DNA of 64,000 nucleotides from Apis mellifera (lineage: Eukaryota; Arthropoda; Insecta; Hymenoptera; Apidae), in contig NC_037638.1 of assembly GCF_003254395.2 (NCBI RefSeq), positions 17,283,086 to 17,347,085 on the forward strand. The letters run 5' to 3'. A program made the position numbers and the translations under genes. Numbering within the stretch: position 1 is the first letter of the stretch; each line of letters opens with the position of its first letter. The notes beneath the pieces are model-generated. The model was not told the DNA's origin, ran no database searches, and saw only the letters and a program-made list of their open reading frames with translations. Positions 1 through 11,804 of the stretch are shown in pieces.

Positions 1-2001
1 CACTTGGCCCTTGTGTTGCGTGAAAGAGACACGTTTCTTCTCTAAACCAAATGTAATTGCATTCTCTTGTATGTAGTTGCCGATATATTATTCATTTACC
101 GCTGGTGTCATGCTGGAGTCGATACACAAAATGGTAAGTGAAATGGGACGAGAGTGATGAAAGATGGATTGGTAATGGCTTTTCTTTCGTTGGAAACTTA
201 AAAATGGGAAAATTTGTTTATTTTTAGACGATATAAAAATGAATTGGTGAGATTTCTCGATGAATGTACAATATAGATACTTGGTATATTTTTATTCTTT
301 TATATATATTAATCATACTACGATAAAATGTAAATGCAAAATTGTATAATTCTTTTTTAACTTTTTTTTTTCTAAAAATATAATAAAGTTTATCCTCAAA
401 ATATCCGAAAAAGAAAATTATGAAAAGTATCTTTTGCTAGATAAATTTTGAAAAATAAAATAAATTGATTTACAAAAAACTGTCATAGTATAAGATAAGC
501 AAATTAAACTATGTTTATAAGAATTTTCCCTTGTTACCTTAGATGCTCCTGTAAACGAAGCATGCTTCTTAAAACCGAAAGTATTATGTAAACTTTTGTA
601 TAGACTCCTATAACTATGCAATAGACTCCACTTGGCTTATTGGAGATTAAATTTTAAGAAGATACTCTTTGTCCTGGAATTTATGCATTATCTAAAAAAC
701 AATATTTAATAACGATTAAAGCATTTAAAATATTTCTATAAAAAGAGAAAATACAAAATTATCAAAATTATATAAAATGTACTTTATCACAAATATTATC
801 AACATATATTGAAAATGAGAAAAACTTAAATTACATTCCATCTCTAAAACTATTATGCTCTAAAGTTCTAAAATTATTACATATAAAAAAAAAACAGAAT
901 CAAAAATAATTGAAATTCTCGAAACAAACCTAAATCAAATTCCATCGTTTCCTCGATCGTTTATATTATCAAAAATTTTTTTCGAGAGGAAAGAAACGAA
1001 CCGAAGAATTAGAAGGAAAAAGAATTCATTCGCATTATTCAGTGCCAAAGTTTGCTAATATTATTCAACCACGTGTTCCCCTTGTCTATAATGTCTTGGA
1101 AAAGGGTTGGATGAGATTATCCGATTAGAGCCACGTCTAATCTCGTGAGCACGACACCGCGACAAGGAATATAGGGGTTGGTTGAGGATGAGTAAAAGTG
1201 AACCAACGCACATCCCTGTTCCAAAACGTCTCGAACTTTCGTATTTCGTATCCGTGTGACGGAATAAACGCGTACACACTCGCTCATATTCCTCCAAAGG
1301 TAGATTGCGAGCTGGTACGGTGCAATTATGCGGGGGCGTTTAAAGGCGAGTGCATGTTTCGTCGAGAGACACGATGTTTATTAACGAATGGGTGTAATGA
1401 CCGATGAAGTTGGTGGATATCATCCCCAACTTTCGTTATTTGCTATCTCGATTGAGGATAATTGCGGGTCTTCAGAAACTGTGGTTTCAGAAATGAGGGA
1501 TTCGAATTGCCATGTGGGCGGTGATGATGGCTTCGTGATAACCTTCGTTTTGTCTTCTTTCTGGAGAAACTTGAGAATACAAGGATGCGTGTAAATAATT
1601 AAACGAGTAGATAAGTAGATAATAATATGATTTGGATTTATTTCTTTTTTATTTTTTTGAGATACTTAATCATACTATTTATTTTGTATATAAGGAATTT
1701 TTATTAATAATGGAGAAGTTAATGCAAGAATGAATATTTATACGAAAATAAAAGAAAGATATTCGAATCGTAGAATTTTTTAAAGGAATAATTGTACGTG
1801 AGATAAAAAAAAAAGAAAAAGGAAGAAAAAAATTAACTGAATAAATTGGAATTTTAAATCTAGATTTCTGATGCATTGGGATATCGTCGTATGAATTAAA
1901 TTACGTAACTGTTATTATACAAATTGTTGGTTAAAGTTGGTTAAAATTTAAATTGAGATACAGGAAAATATATATCTACTTCGAAAGAAAAAAAGATAAA
2001 A

Positions 2002-2065
2002 TGTTGGATCGGAGTTTAAATCCGAGTTTTTCGCGTGTTAGGAAATTGCTGCGCCAATTAAGCTA
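2002..2065 (-). pseudogene. tRNA-like element, possibly a decayed tRNA-Val(AAC) or a SINE head
   Basis: Read on the minus strand, three arms appear in tRNA order and spacing. A D-arm-like block (TAGCTTAATTGG then GCAGC) lies at 2048-2065. A seven-base loop CTAACAC, whose middle triplet AAC is the valine anticodon, lies at 2035-2041. A perfect 5-bp T-arm (TCGGA/TCCGA) closes a seven-base loop TTTAAAC at 2009-2025. A T-run (TTTT) follows about two bases after the expected 3' end. Against a working gene: the anticodon stem pairs poorly, the T loop is not TTCRANY, and no 7-bp acceptor stem forms. A degenerate tRNA copy or tRNA-derived retroelement head fits best, but chance resemblance is not excluded. 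Confidence 0.33.
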
Positions 2066-2422
2066 TGTAGGTTGCAATAACTTTTTTCTTAAAAAATAGA
2101 TATACATTCACGCTGAATTTCCACTAGATTATCGAATCGTTGAACTAAATTTTAAATTCAAGCTTTTTATACCGTACAAATTTTATCGCGTTAGTTAATC
2201 TGTGTGCAATGGATTCATAAATTTCACTTTTGCATTTGATGTTTTAAAAAGTGGAAAAAGGAACATTATTATTCCCTTTCCCGTTTCCTGCTTAAAATTC
2301 CCAGATAATCTAAAATTCAAAGTTCCATTTTTATTAAAAAAATTTTAATACAAACATTTTTCCATTCACTCCAATAACAAACCTGTACACAAACTTTTTA
2401 TATTATTCCAAAAAATTCGCAC

Positions 2423-2454
2423 ATTCTAATTATATTCTAATATATTCTAATTAT
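2423..2454. repeat. Three-unit tandem repeat, about 11 bp
   Basis: ATTCTAATTAT, ATTCTAATAT and ATTCTAATTAT follow one another directly. This is a small AT-rich tandem repeat with no sign of function. Confidence 0.7.
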
Positions 2455-2579
2455 ACGTACCTTCTCCTTACCTGTTAAATTTTTATTCTCAGAAAACCCC
2501 CGAACAGTTCTCTCGATATCAATTTTCATCAACATCTCAATAATACAAAGAATATACTTGCAAAACATTCTCGCTGATT

Positions 2580-2990
2580 ACCGATCTGCGCCGCAACAAG
2601 ACTCCCTCGACTCGAGGATCCATTAATTAGCGTTAATATTCACGGGGTTGCCGTACCCCTGAACGATCTGCTTTGAAAACAATTTAATTAATCCCAGTCG
2701 AGGCGAGAGCTTCTTTCATTTCGTATCGTGCTTCATCTCTGTCTTTTTTTCCAATCTCTCCTCTTCCTCACCACCCCCTCCACCCTTCCATTCCGCGTGG
2801 CATTTTCCAAACGACACGGGCCACTGATACAAATATAATTCAACTTAATTCCCTGGACAGAGCTCACCGTTCACGACAGAGAACAAAATCTGTTTAATCA
2901 GTCCCACTTACTGCTTGATAAGGAATTAAGGGCAACGAGCGTTTCTCGAGGAAACAGAGAGTACGAAGCTTAACGTGAAACCAGCTCGCT
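2580..2990. other. GC-richer patch with TAATTA-type motifs
   Basis: This block is less AT-rich than its surroundings. It contains ATTAATTAGCGTTAAT at about 2621-2636 and TTTAATTAATCC at about 2683, both of which carry homeodomain-type TAATTA or TTAATTA cores. A pyrimidine-rich stretch follows at about 2735-2790. No open frame here resembles a protein. An enhancer is possible, but the motif is short and common in AT-rich DNA. Confidence 0.2.
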
Positions 2991-3390
2991 TATTTCAGAT
3001 CTACACTTTGGGATCTTTTTCACGAATATACATTGTTCCCTTTGTTTTAGCACGGGATTAATGTTACAATCATTTTGCCGTGTTAAGACCACGGAGATCA
3101 ACGTTTGGAAAAGTAAATGTCGCGTAATACGATGTGTAAAATGAAGTTTGAAAGAATTAGTTTCCTAGTTTCCAACAATTCTATATGTCGAAAATGCATA
3201 TGAATGATACGGATATAATATTATTACCCTTATTTTACAATCTTTTTCACTCACTCGAAATTAATTGGGCAAATATCTTTACGAGATCTTTGTCACGTAC
3301 ACCGGAAATCCAGAATACACTTCTCTTTCGCATGCTAATCTTAAGCATTCACTTTCTCGTATTTCCAACATTCAAACTCGCTGCTATAAG

Positions 3391-3480
3391 AATTCATATC
3401 AAACTTTCATTTCTATGGCGTAGGACGATAGAAGAGATAATCCAGTCAAGTATAGAAATTCATATCAAACTTCCATTTCC
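3391..3480. repeat. Diverged direct repeat, 66-bp offset
   Basis: AATTCATATCAAAC followed by TTTCATTTC at 3391 recurs as AATTCATATCAAAC followed by TTCCATTTC at 3457. The offset is 66 bases, a multiple of three, so an open frame across 3185-3643 shows a repeated IHIKL peptide. That frame has no recognisable homology and is probably chance. Confidence 0.5.
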
Positions 3481-6400
3481 GCGATATAGAGAGCACAATG
3501 CAATGAAGATTGAGCATAGAGCATGCTCTAGTACGTTCACAACTTCTAGCCTCACATACATATATCAGCCTTTCAATTTGTCAGAAAAATTTTCCATTGA
3601 ATTCCATCGAATGCTAATAAATATCCGAACATTTATACAATAGTTTATTCAAAATTAATATCTTTGTTGTAAATCTATTATTATTACAGACTCGAATCAT
3701 TCGAGGAATAAAGGAGGTCGAAATTTTTTCTTCGTCTCCAGAAAAATTAATTATTCTCTCGACAGACAAACTTCTCCCTGAACGGATTCTGAATTTCATT
3801 CGCGAAATCTAAAAGCCGGAAGTCGAGAGGTGGTGGGAAGTTTTGAATATCGCGTCAGTATAATTCTTTTAATACGAATGAAATCGAGAAATTGCCAGAA
3901 ACTTTTCGGTTCCTCCACCAGATATAAATACCCGAAACTGCCTTTGGAAATTAATAACAATCGAAGCTTTGTCGGATCACGTTTAATGCGGGCCTCAATT
4001 AAAATTCACGCTCGAGGCGATGGAATCGCCAGAGTGGAGGGCACGTGTGGACTAACAGGAATGATCAACAGCCGGGGTTATGCCCCTAGAACTTTGATTC
4101 CTATCCCTTATGACGGGAATGCGAAATCGATATCGAATATTACTTTTGGTGAATCGAATTTCATCAGTCTGAAACAATGTAGATTTAATTCTCTGCGGAT
4201 GAAGCTTCCTCCTGATAAGAAAAATTTTGTAATTGACGATGAATTATAATTATTTTTTGATGGATGATTTATTATCAAGAAAAAGAACGAAAATTCTTAC
4301 GGAGATAATCGAATAGATGGAACGTAATAACTTTTATTGATCTAAGTAATTATAATTATGGAAATTTCGTGCTACGTGAATCTACTGAAGATTTTCATCC
4401 TTCACTTTTACGTAATCAAGATGTGAAAATTATAAAGTCTCTTAATATTATAGGTTGTAATCAGAAAAATTATCAAAAGAGAAATAAATATTCTGTAGAT
4501 TTTCATTAAACTTTTAATTCCATCTTTGCATGAATATACATAGATCTGTAAATTAGATGTATTCATACAATTTCTAGATGAAATCTTTGGCATAAAAAGA
4601 AAAAATCAAGAAAATAAAAGGATCAAATTTCTATTCAATCATCACGTTTATATTCGAACAAAATAAAAGGAATCAAGTTTTCTCGAATCTGAGTTATTAC
4701 ATTAATCAACTAACCCTCCACCATGTATTTTTTCTATACGAACAAATCCCAACAATGACGCATATCGCATAGTATTTCATTTCACCTTCATAAACAAGGT
4801 TTATAGCGTCGTATAAAACTTGTATCATCGTTGTCTACTTATTTTATTGTCTATGGAGGAAGAAAACAATGAATTTTTATGCGATCCGTTTGTATTTCCG
4901 CGACGAAACATTTCCGAGAAAATATTGCAAAAATATCCTGTTCAATCTTGAATTCTCTATGAGGATTACATGGAAGAATCTAATGTGGGTTAGATACGCA
5001 CATGATAAATTTTACCACGACTTCTATCTTCTTAATTCGAGATGACTTGTATACCGAATGAAATTTTCTTAGGTTCAGATTTTTCAAATCTTGCAATTAC
5101 AATAAAAATTACGGTTAAAAAATTAGTACTCAGAATCTTTAATATTTTTCGTATTCTTAGTAAAATTTAATTGTAAATTTTATTAATTATTAATACACAC
5201 GTATTAATATCATATTATTTTTTATCATGTCCCATGGTTAAACATTTCTTCAATATGAATCCAATTAAGAATATCTGAAATTTAAAACATTTATATATAC
5301 ATCACCATATTAATGATTTAATATACAAAGAGAGGAAACTAATAAAAATAGTAATTAAATTGAGGCCATTAAAAGTATAAAAAAAATATTGAAAATCGTG
5401 TCACGAATCTTAATTTTTTAACCAGAAGTTACTTACTGTGAAAAAAGATTCAAAATAAATATTTCATATTTCTTGAACATTGAACATCGAATATACTGCA
5501 TACTCATTAAAAACTTTACATTGTTTCTCATTATTTGTTTGCATCATCGTATCCTGTTTCACTGCATCTTGCTAACAATGATTTTCGTCTGAGTTGTTAA
5601 CAATAACGAAGTAACGACCATCTTTCACAGAAGTGGGCAAACTCGAACAACTTCTTCGAAATTTTCTCAGTTCATGAATAAGATAATAAAAAGTAATACG
5701 GATGACAGTTTTTAGATTACGTTTCGAAGTGAAATAATTAAACGATGATAAGAGTTGTTGAAGAACAAATATAGATATATATATATTTCGAGAATTTTAT
5801 GATGAAAGTGCCATCCAATCCGGGTAACAATATCTTTGTTTTGAGATAATAGGCCACGTGAAATTCTGTGGAGCGTAAACGATCGTTCCAGCAATTTCTA
5901 TTTCTCTGCTCGATTTCACGAAAGAGGAATCGTAAATTGTTTCTAACTGAGGAAATCGGTTTTCCACACGATCGCTCTGAATCCAGGATATCATATGAGA
6001 CTTCGATACGATCTAAGATTTCGATATCTTGTTTATACATTTTATTTCCTCCCTGTTAAAATAGATTTCATTATTTCTTTGATTACTTCTGTCCATATGC
6101 ATATCATAATTGGAAACTTATTTTTATTATTTACAATCCTTGGTATAATAAGAAGTATTCTTATCTTTTGGAATAATCTTTTCAAAATTAGACCAAACTT
6201 AAATAAATTTTTTTAAAAATAAGATGGATTAATTTGAAATCGATTGATCCAGACACAAAGTATCGAAAGATGTAGTACAAATCTAAATAGACTTTAAAAA
6301 TGAATTTCATTTCTGTCAAGGATTGTATAAATACAATAAATTTTTTATATTAATCAATTCAATTGAAATTACAGTCGTTTAATTATAGTCGTTACACTTC

Positions 6401-6624
6401 CATGAACAAATGAAATTTTCCATCGGATAATCGTACGTCAAAAAAGAATTCTCTCGTACTGTTTCGAGAGAAAAGCATACTGAAAACAGACGAAAGCGTG
6501 AAATGAATCGACTTGAGGTGGGTAAAATCGCGAAAACTGTCGTTTATTGGCAGCCCATCCGGATATTCACGCTCCATTACAGGAATAGACGTCTCTGTGG
6601 GTTATTACCGGTAAGTCGGTTACC

Positions 6625-6710
6625 TTGCGTCCTCGATGAATTCCCCGGAAAAGCTTCACGAAGCATTCTGTCGTGGGAATGCGTCCAACGTACTTCATCG
6701 AGGAATGCAA
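6625..6710. other. 86-nt imperfect hairpin
   Basis: The arms TTGCGTCCTCGATGAA (6625-6640) and TTCATCGAGGAATGCAA (6694-6710) pair over 15 bp with one small internal loop. The pairing could extend through TTCCC (6641-6645) and GGGAA (6675-6679), leaving about 14 unpaired bases on the 3' side. Inside lies a small GCTTC-AC-GAAGC hairpin. The size is that of a microRNA precursor, but the asymmetric loop argues against a typical one. Confidence 0.4.
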
Positions 6711-7506
6711 CAAACCGAAGGAAATTCTGTTTTAACGAAGGGGTCATAGCTTGCATTCGTTCGAACAAGAGAAATGAAATCGTTTTGTAAAATAATTATC
6801 GTGACATCATTTAATTAAATTAATTTGCATTGATAATGAAATCGTTATACATCTGTGAGAAGTAACTTGACAAATTATTTTTCATTCAAGAAGACATATC
6901 GAACGAATCACGTTGACATAACTATTAAAATATATAAGATAATATTTTATTGATCTTTATGAATGGAATGTGAGAGTGATAAAAATTTCTAAATGATTTA
7001 TCTTAACGAATCTTTTTGCAAACTTTATGAATTATTCGTGGTAATATTTTGCACTTGGAAATATTAATGTCAACTTCAATAGAAAGACTTACATTCCTAT
7101 AATAACTTATACACACAACTGAAATGACAACTGAAAACTAAAAAATGAAATAATTCAATAAAAAATGAAGGAAAATTTTAATTAGAAAATAAGGAAACAC
7201 TTTGCTGTATATCTTACCAAACGTCGATCAGGGAAACAATATCTACGAAGAAATCCTTAAAATCGAAATAATGAAACAGCTCAAATACATAAAAAGAATG
7301 ATCAAGAATAAATAATCAGGAATAATGCAGAACCGAAATTCCATTCACTTCTCTTCAATTATTATTTCACGATGCACTTTAAATCCAACTCCATTAAATT
7401 CCCTTGATAAAACCTACTCCTCCTCCCTGTCCAAGAACACACACAATTCAGGACATTTTATTTTACCACTATAAATTTCTAAAACGTTTCAACACTTCTC
7501 AGACAT

Positions 7507-7521
7507 ACACACACACACACA
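7507..7521. repeat. (AC)n microsatellite
   Basis: About seven AC dinucleotides, followed by ATATAC. Translated, it gives the VYVCVCV run in open frames crossing this site, which marks those frames as spurious. Confidence 0.85.
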
Positions 7522-7690
7522 TATACGTACGCTCTCTCACGTTCGATATCTGCACGATGGAATCGATGGTTCATGGACGAGACACAATTCCACCGAGTTA
7601 CGATCCACGATATTTTTCGAGCAAGAAAGAAAGAAAAAGAAAGAGAGGGAAGAAGTGGAGGGAGAATCGATCGCCGGATGGCTCGACGTT

Positions 7691-7714
7691 GAAGAGGCCA
7701 CTTCCGGCCTCTTC
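7691..7714. other. Perfect GC-rich hairpin, 9-bp arms
   Basis: GAAGAGGCC (7691-7699) and GGCCTCTTC (7706-7714) are exact reverse complements around the loop ACTTCC. It lies in a GC-richer patch at about 7550-7950. A few such hairpins are expected by chance in 64 kb. Confidence 0.6.
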
Positions 7715-9004
7715 TCGCGGGAAGAAACGCGTCGCGAACTGAAAGTTCCTGCCTCTGTGCAAAATGTCTCTGCGTAAAATGTTTTCGCTTCGTGTGCCTC
7801 GCTCTCGACTCGCAAACGCCGTTTTTCACTCGCTTCGTTCCTTATATTCGCCATTTTCTGTCGCGCCAAGAACCGCTCGAAACTTCCATGAGATCAGCAA
7901 TTAAAAAATGTTAGAGACGGCGAGAACAGCTCGACGAGAGAAACGGTCGCTGAAAATAAAATATTTTTTATTGGTTAATTTTGATAATTTTTATCATTTG
8001 ATAGAAAGATTTATATTGTTTAAGTTAATATCTGTTACCATAATATATTCAGTGATTGAAGTTTAAAATTTAAAAATATTATTATAATATTGGTTTAATT
8101 AATATCGACATTTATGATGAAGACATTGATAAATTGTTTTTTTATAAATTTAGAAAAAATTTTTTTACTTCGGTTTTATTCGATTTATCCCAGTATTTTT
8201 TTATTCTCCTTGTAATAAAAATTAAATAATAAAAGCATATCTAACTTTTTATATCTCTCAAAATCATATTTTCATTAATTAATAAATATCTTGCAGTTTC
8301 TGTATGATTTTTTATGTTGTTTATATCGAAAAATATAAACAAAACATGAAAATAACAGAAACAAAAATGCAATAAAATTATAATATCAAGTACGATGAAT
8401 TTTAATTTTTTCCCCCATTTCATATCGAATAAATTGTACATAAATTATATACATCGAATCATCATTAAGCAAATTTATCATTCAAGTCGATTATCAACCA
8501 TCTCTATAATCTTCATCAATATGAAGAACCAATTAATTAATCAATTAATCATCTCTTCGTTTCTTTTGCGTACTAATTATTCTGTTACAATATTTCATCC
8601 TACAATTATACGATTTTTCCAAGCATCCAATCGATATCGATTCATAGTATCAAGAACAGCAATTCACGCGATCGTTATAAAGCAGAATCCACTTGTATCT
8701 GTGCTCTCTTATATTCCTTTTTCCAACCTCTCGTCTCCTCTGTACCGAACGATGCGCTTTATACGCGAGCTATTCCACTCGAACCGCAGAGGAAACTCGT
8801 CACGGAAGTTTCCTTGGCACGATCGAGAATTTTGCACCCTTTGACACGCGGTGGAAGTAAGACACCCGTGGTGTCAGCGACATTCATCCTTTCAGACGAC
8901 ACGTTTTCCACGAATCAAGGCAATTTTCGGGGAAAAGACGAGTTTCCAGATTACTTTGTCATTCGTGCGATATTTCCACCTGAGGGATAAATGTATTGGA
9001 TTGA

Positions 9005-9043
9005 ATAATTAATAAATAATTAATAATAATTAATAATTAATAA
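9005..9043. repeat. AT-only simple repeat (AATTAATA-like)
   Basis: An irregular run of AATAATTAATA units. It is flanked on both sides by the short direct repeat GGATTGAATA (just before 9005 and again at about 9046). Confidence 0.7.
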
Positions 9044-10364
9044 ATGGATTGAATATAATTGGCCAAATGTGAAAATTTATATCACTCGAAATATTTTTTT
9101 GAAAATATCACTTATATTATTTAAGAAAATTATTTCATTTAGAAGAAATTCGGACCGATATTCTCAAATCTCTTTGTAAAAATTTTATCTAAGAATTAAA
9201 AATATTTCTGTTATCAATCTTCCTTAACGAGGAAAAATTGTAATTATTTTTTCTTTTTTTATCACGAGAAATTCGAGCATCAAAACGAAAATCTGTCGAC
9301 AAAAATGAATTTTTCGTTCAACAAATGTCAGGGCCAATTGTTGAAGTGTCCAAATGTTGTTTCATCATTTTAGAATTGGTTTTGCAATACTCGTATCTCA
9401 TTCGTTCACGCGAATTCTACTTATTCGGATCCACACCTCATCGGTTTTCCGATTATAATAAAACCTATAAATGTCACACTTTTTGATAAACGGAATATTC
9501 CTGTGAAATTTTCGAAATGATCGAGAATTCAGTTATCATTGGGCCAATCGAGCGACGTCAACGAGAATGAAAAAGACTTGATTGACGATTTATCGATTCT
9601 GAATTCGAAAGATATATATCTTTTGAATTATACATTTCGACGTTGAAATCTTTTTCATAATATTTTTTCAAACATGCAAATTTGAATAAAAAGGTATCTT
9701 AATGCTTCAAAATTTAGAAATTTTGCATTTAAAATTAAAAGATTTAAGTCCTTTTTTCATTTCATCATCATATGCATAATCGATTCTTTCTCGTTTTTCA
9801 TTTTTCACGAGAGAATACAATTTTAAAATATTTCAATATCTCACGAAACAATCCCATATTTTTATTAAAAAGCTGTATAGGATTTCATTATACGATAAAA
9901 AAAAATACTATTTTCTGGAAACAATATTAAATTATTGACATATTAATTCGAAATTGTAAAGGAAATAATAAAAAATTTTATATACAAAATACAAAAGATT
10001 ACTAAAAAAAAAAACAATGTAAAATTCTAAAGTAGTATTAACAATTCATTAGAATTCATTAAAGAGTTCAAAATACCACAATAAAAATAATAACAAAACA
10101 TTTTATTTCAAATATTAATACAACAAAGGCAAACTCTTAGAAAGCAACATTTCAACAATTTAAATGAAAAAGCGGAGAATTCTGTATTCGATCAAAAAAG
10201 AGCAATGTCCAAAACCGTAAATTACATTGCATTTCCGCCAGTCGACCGCCAATTTTATTCTCTTCCTGGAAAATAAAGGGACGATATTGCCAAAAGAGTA
10301 CGACAAGATATCTCTTGTCTCGAAGAAAGAATTTGGTCGAGCGAATATTTAAAAGTTCCTCGAC

Positions 10365-10405
10365 GTCGTCGTCGTCGTCGTCGTCGTCTCGTCTCGTCTC
10401 GTCTT
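10365..10405. repeat. (GTC)8 followed by (GTCTC)n microsatellite
   Basis: Eight GTC triplets at 10365-10388 run into three GTCTC pentamers and a diverged fourth ending at 10405. On the minus strand they translate to an aspartate run inside a 111-codon open frame (10152-10487), which I regard as chance. Confidence 0.9.
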
Positions 10406-11770
10406 GAGTCTCAGTCTCGAGACGAATTTTGTCGGGACAATTGTTGAAACGAGCCGTGTTGATTCGAATTAAACACGGTTTGGACAAAGGGGTGTGAGTG
10501 AAAAGAATGGTGAAAAGTGGCGCGAAACAGATGGAGAGGAAGGGGTAGTTGTATTGTGGCGAAGGAGTGAAGTTGATTGATTCACCGCTTCCGTTTCAGA
10601 TGTCGAAAGAGACGTTGTTGCCTTTGCTTTGAGAAAATGCATTAATCTGAATTATCAGGCGGAAACAGAGGGATAAGTTACTGTAACACGCGGCAATCCG
10701 TTTATTCTGAGTCTTGGGATAATTTAAAATGAAAGAAGGAAATTAGCCTGGTTCCTCGCTGCTTTTATTCTTTACTTTTTCTTGGTGGAAGCGTTGAAAA
10801 GATAGATAATTATGGGAGGAAAGGCATGAATAAGGTTAGACATTGATGTATTATTGATATCGTTAAGTTTTTGATTAATTATAATCCATTGATAATTCTA
10901 TATAAACTTCTTACAAGAGAGATTAAGTTGGGTAGATAGATTAGATAGCTTCCTTTTTATTTTCTGAAAGATATAAATGAGATTATACATTAATCTATTA
11001 TTATTCTTAAATTTATGATTAATCATAATTCGTGGATAATTCTATATTTAATCATTTAAGTCGTTTAATATTTCTCAGATTAAATAAAGAATAACTGTAT
11101 TTATCATAAGAAGATACACGAGGTTTTAACAAAATTAATAATAGTTTCCATTAAGATAGAAATCTATTATATTTTCATATCAGTGTATCTTTTTATAATA
11201 ATTTATATATAATTAGATACACGATAAAATCAATAATTCTGCTAATACATCTATAGATAGATAATTACAAATCCCAAAATAATTCTAACATAAATGAAAT
11301 CCAATACTGATATCCAACTGATTAAACATCAAAAGTTTACCATTCGATAATTATGAAAATATCAAAGAGAATTCTCGAAACGTGCCAATTGTATAGATTA
11401 ATTCGATACACAACCAAAAATCGTTAAACAATCGGTTCTAGAGAAGCATTGATACACGATGGAATTCATTTTTGGCATTGGTCACGCGATCCAATGTCTC
11501 TTTGCTCGGATTTTCCGAACAAATGGGGACCGAGTTTCTCAGTCGCGCACCTGGAGTTCGGCTGAAAGTGCATCGACTCGGATTTAATCGATATCGGTGA
11601 ACTGCATTTCTTTCCCCTTCGTGAGCAATACAAACGGCTCTGCAGGAAAATTGATGACGCGAATATTCAGTGGAATACCTTTTCCATCGGTCGTTTGCGA
11701 AACAGGAGGGGAAATAGGGTAATGAGAATGTTTGTTAGCCTGAAAAGTAAAAAATACTAGTTGAGAATTG

Positions 11771-11804
11771 GAAAAGAAAAAAAAAAAAGAAAGAAAGAAA
11801 GAAA
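11771..11804. repeat. Poly-A / (GAAA)n microsatellite
   Basis: An adenine run leads into four GAAA tetramers. Confidence 0.85.

Noticed and set aside
3185..3643. 152-codon open frame on + with a repeated IHIKL peptide
   Set aside because: No recognisable domain, no splice or start context, and the internal repeat is explained by a 66-bp local duplication.
10152..10487. 111-codon open frame on - with an aspartate run
   Set aside because: The run is the (GTC)8 microsatellite; no homology on either side.
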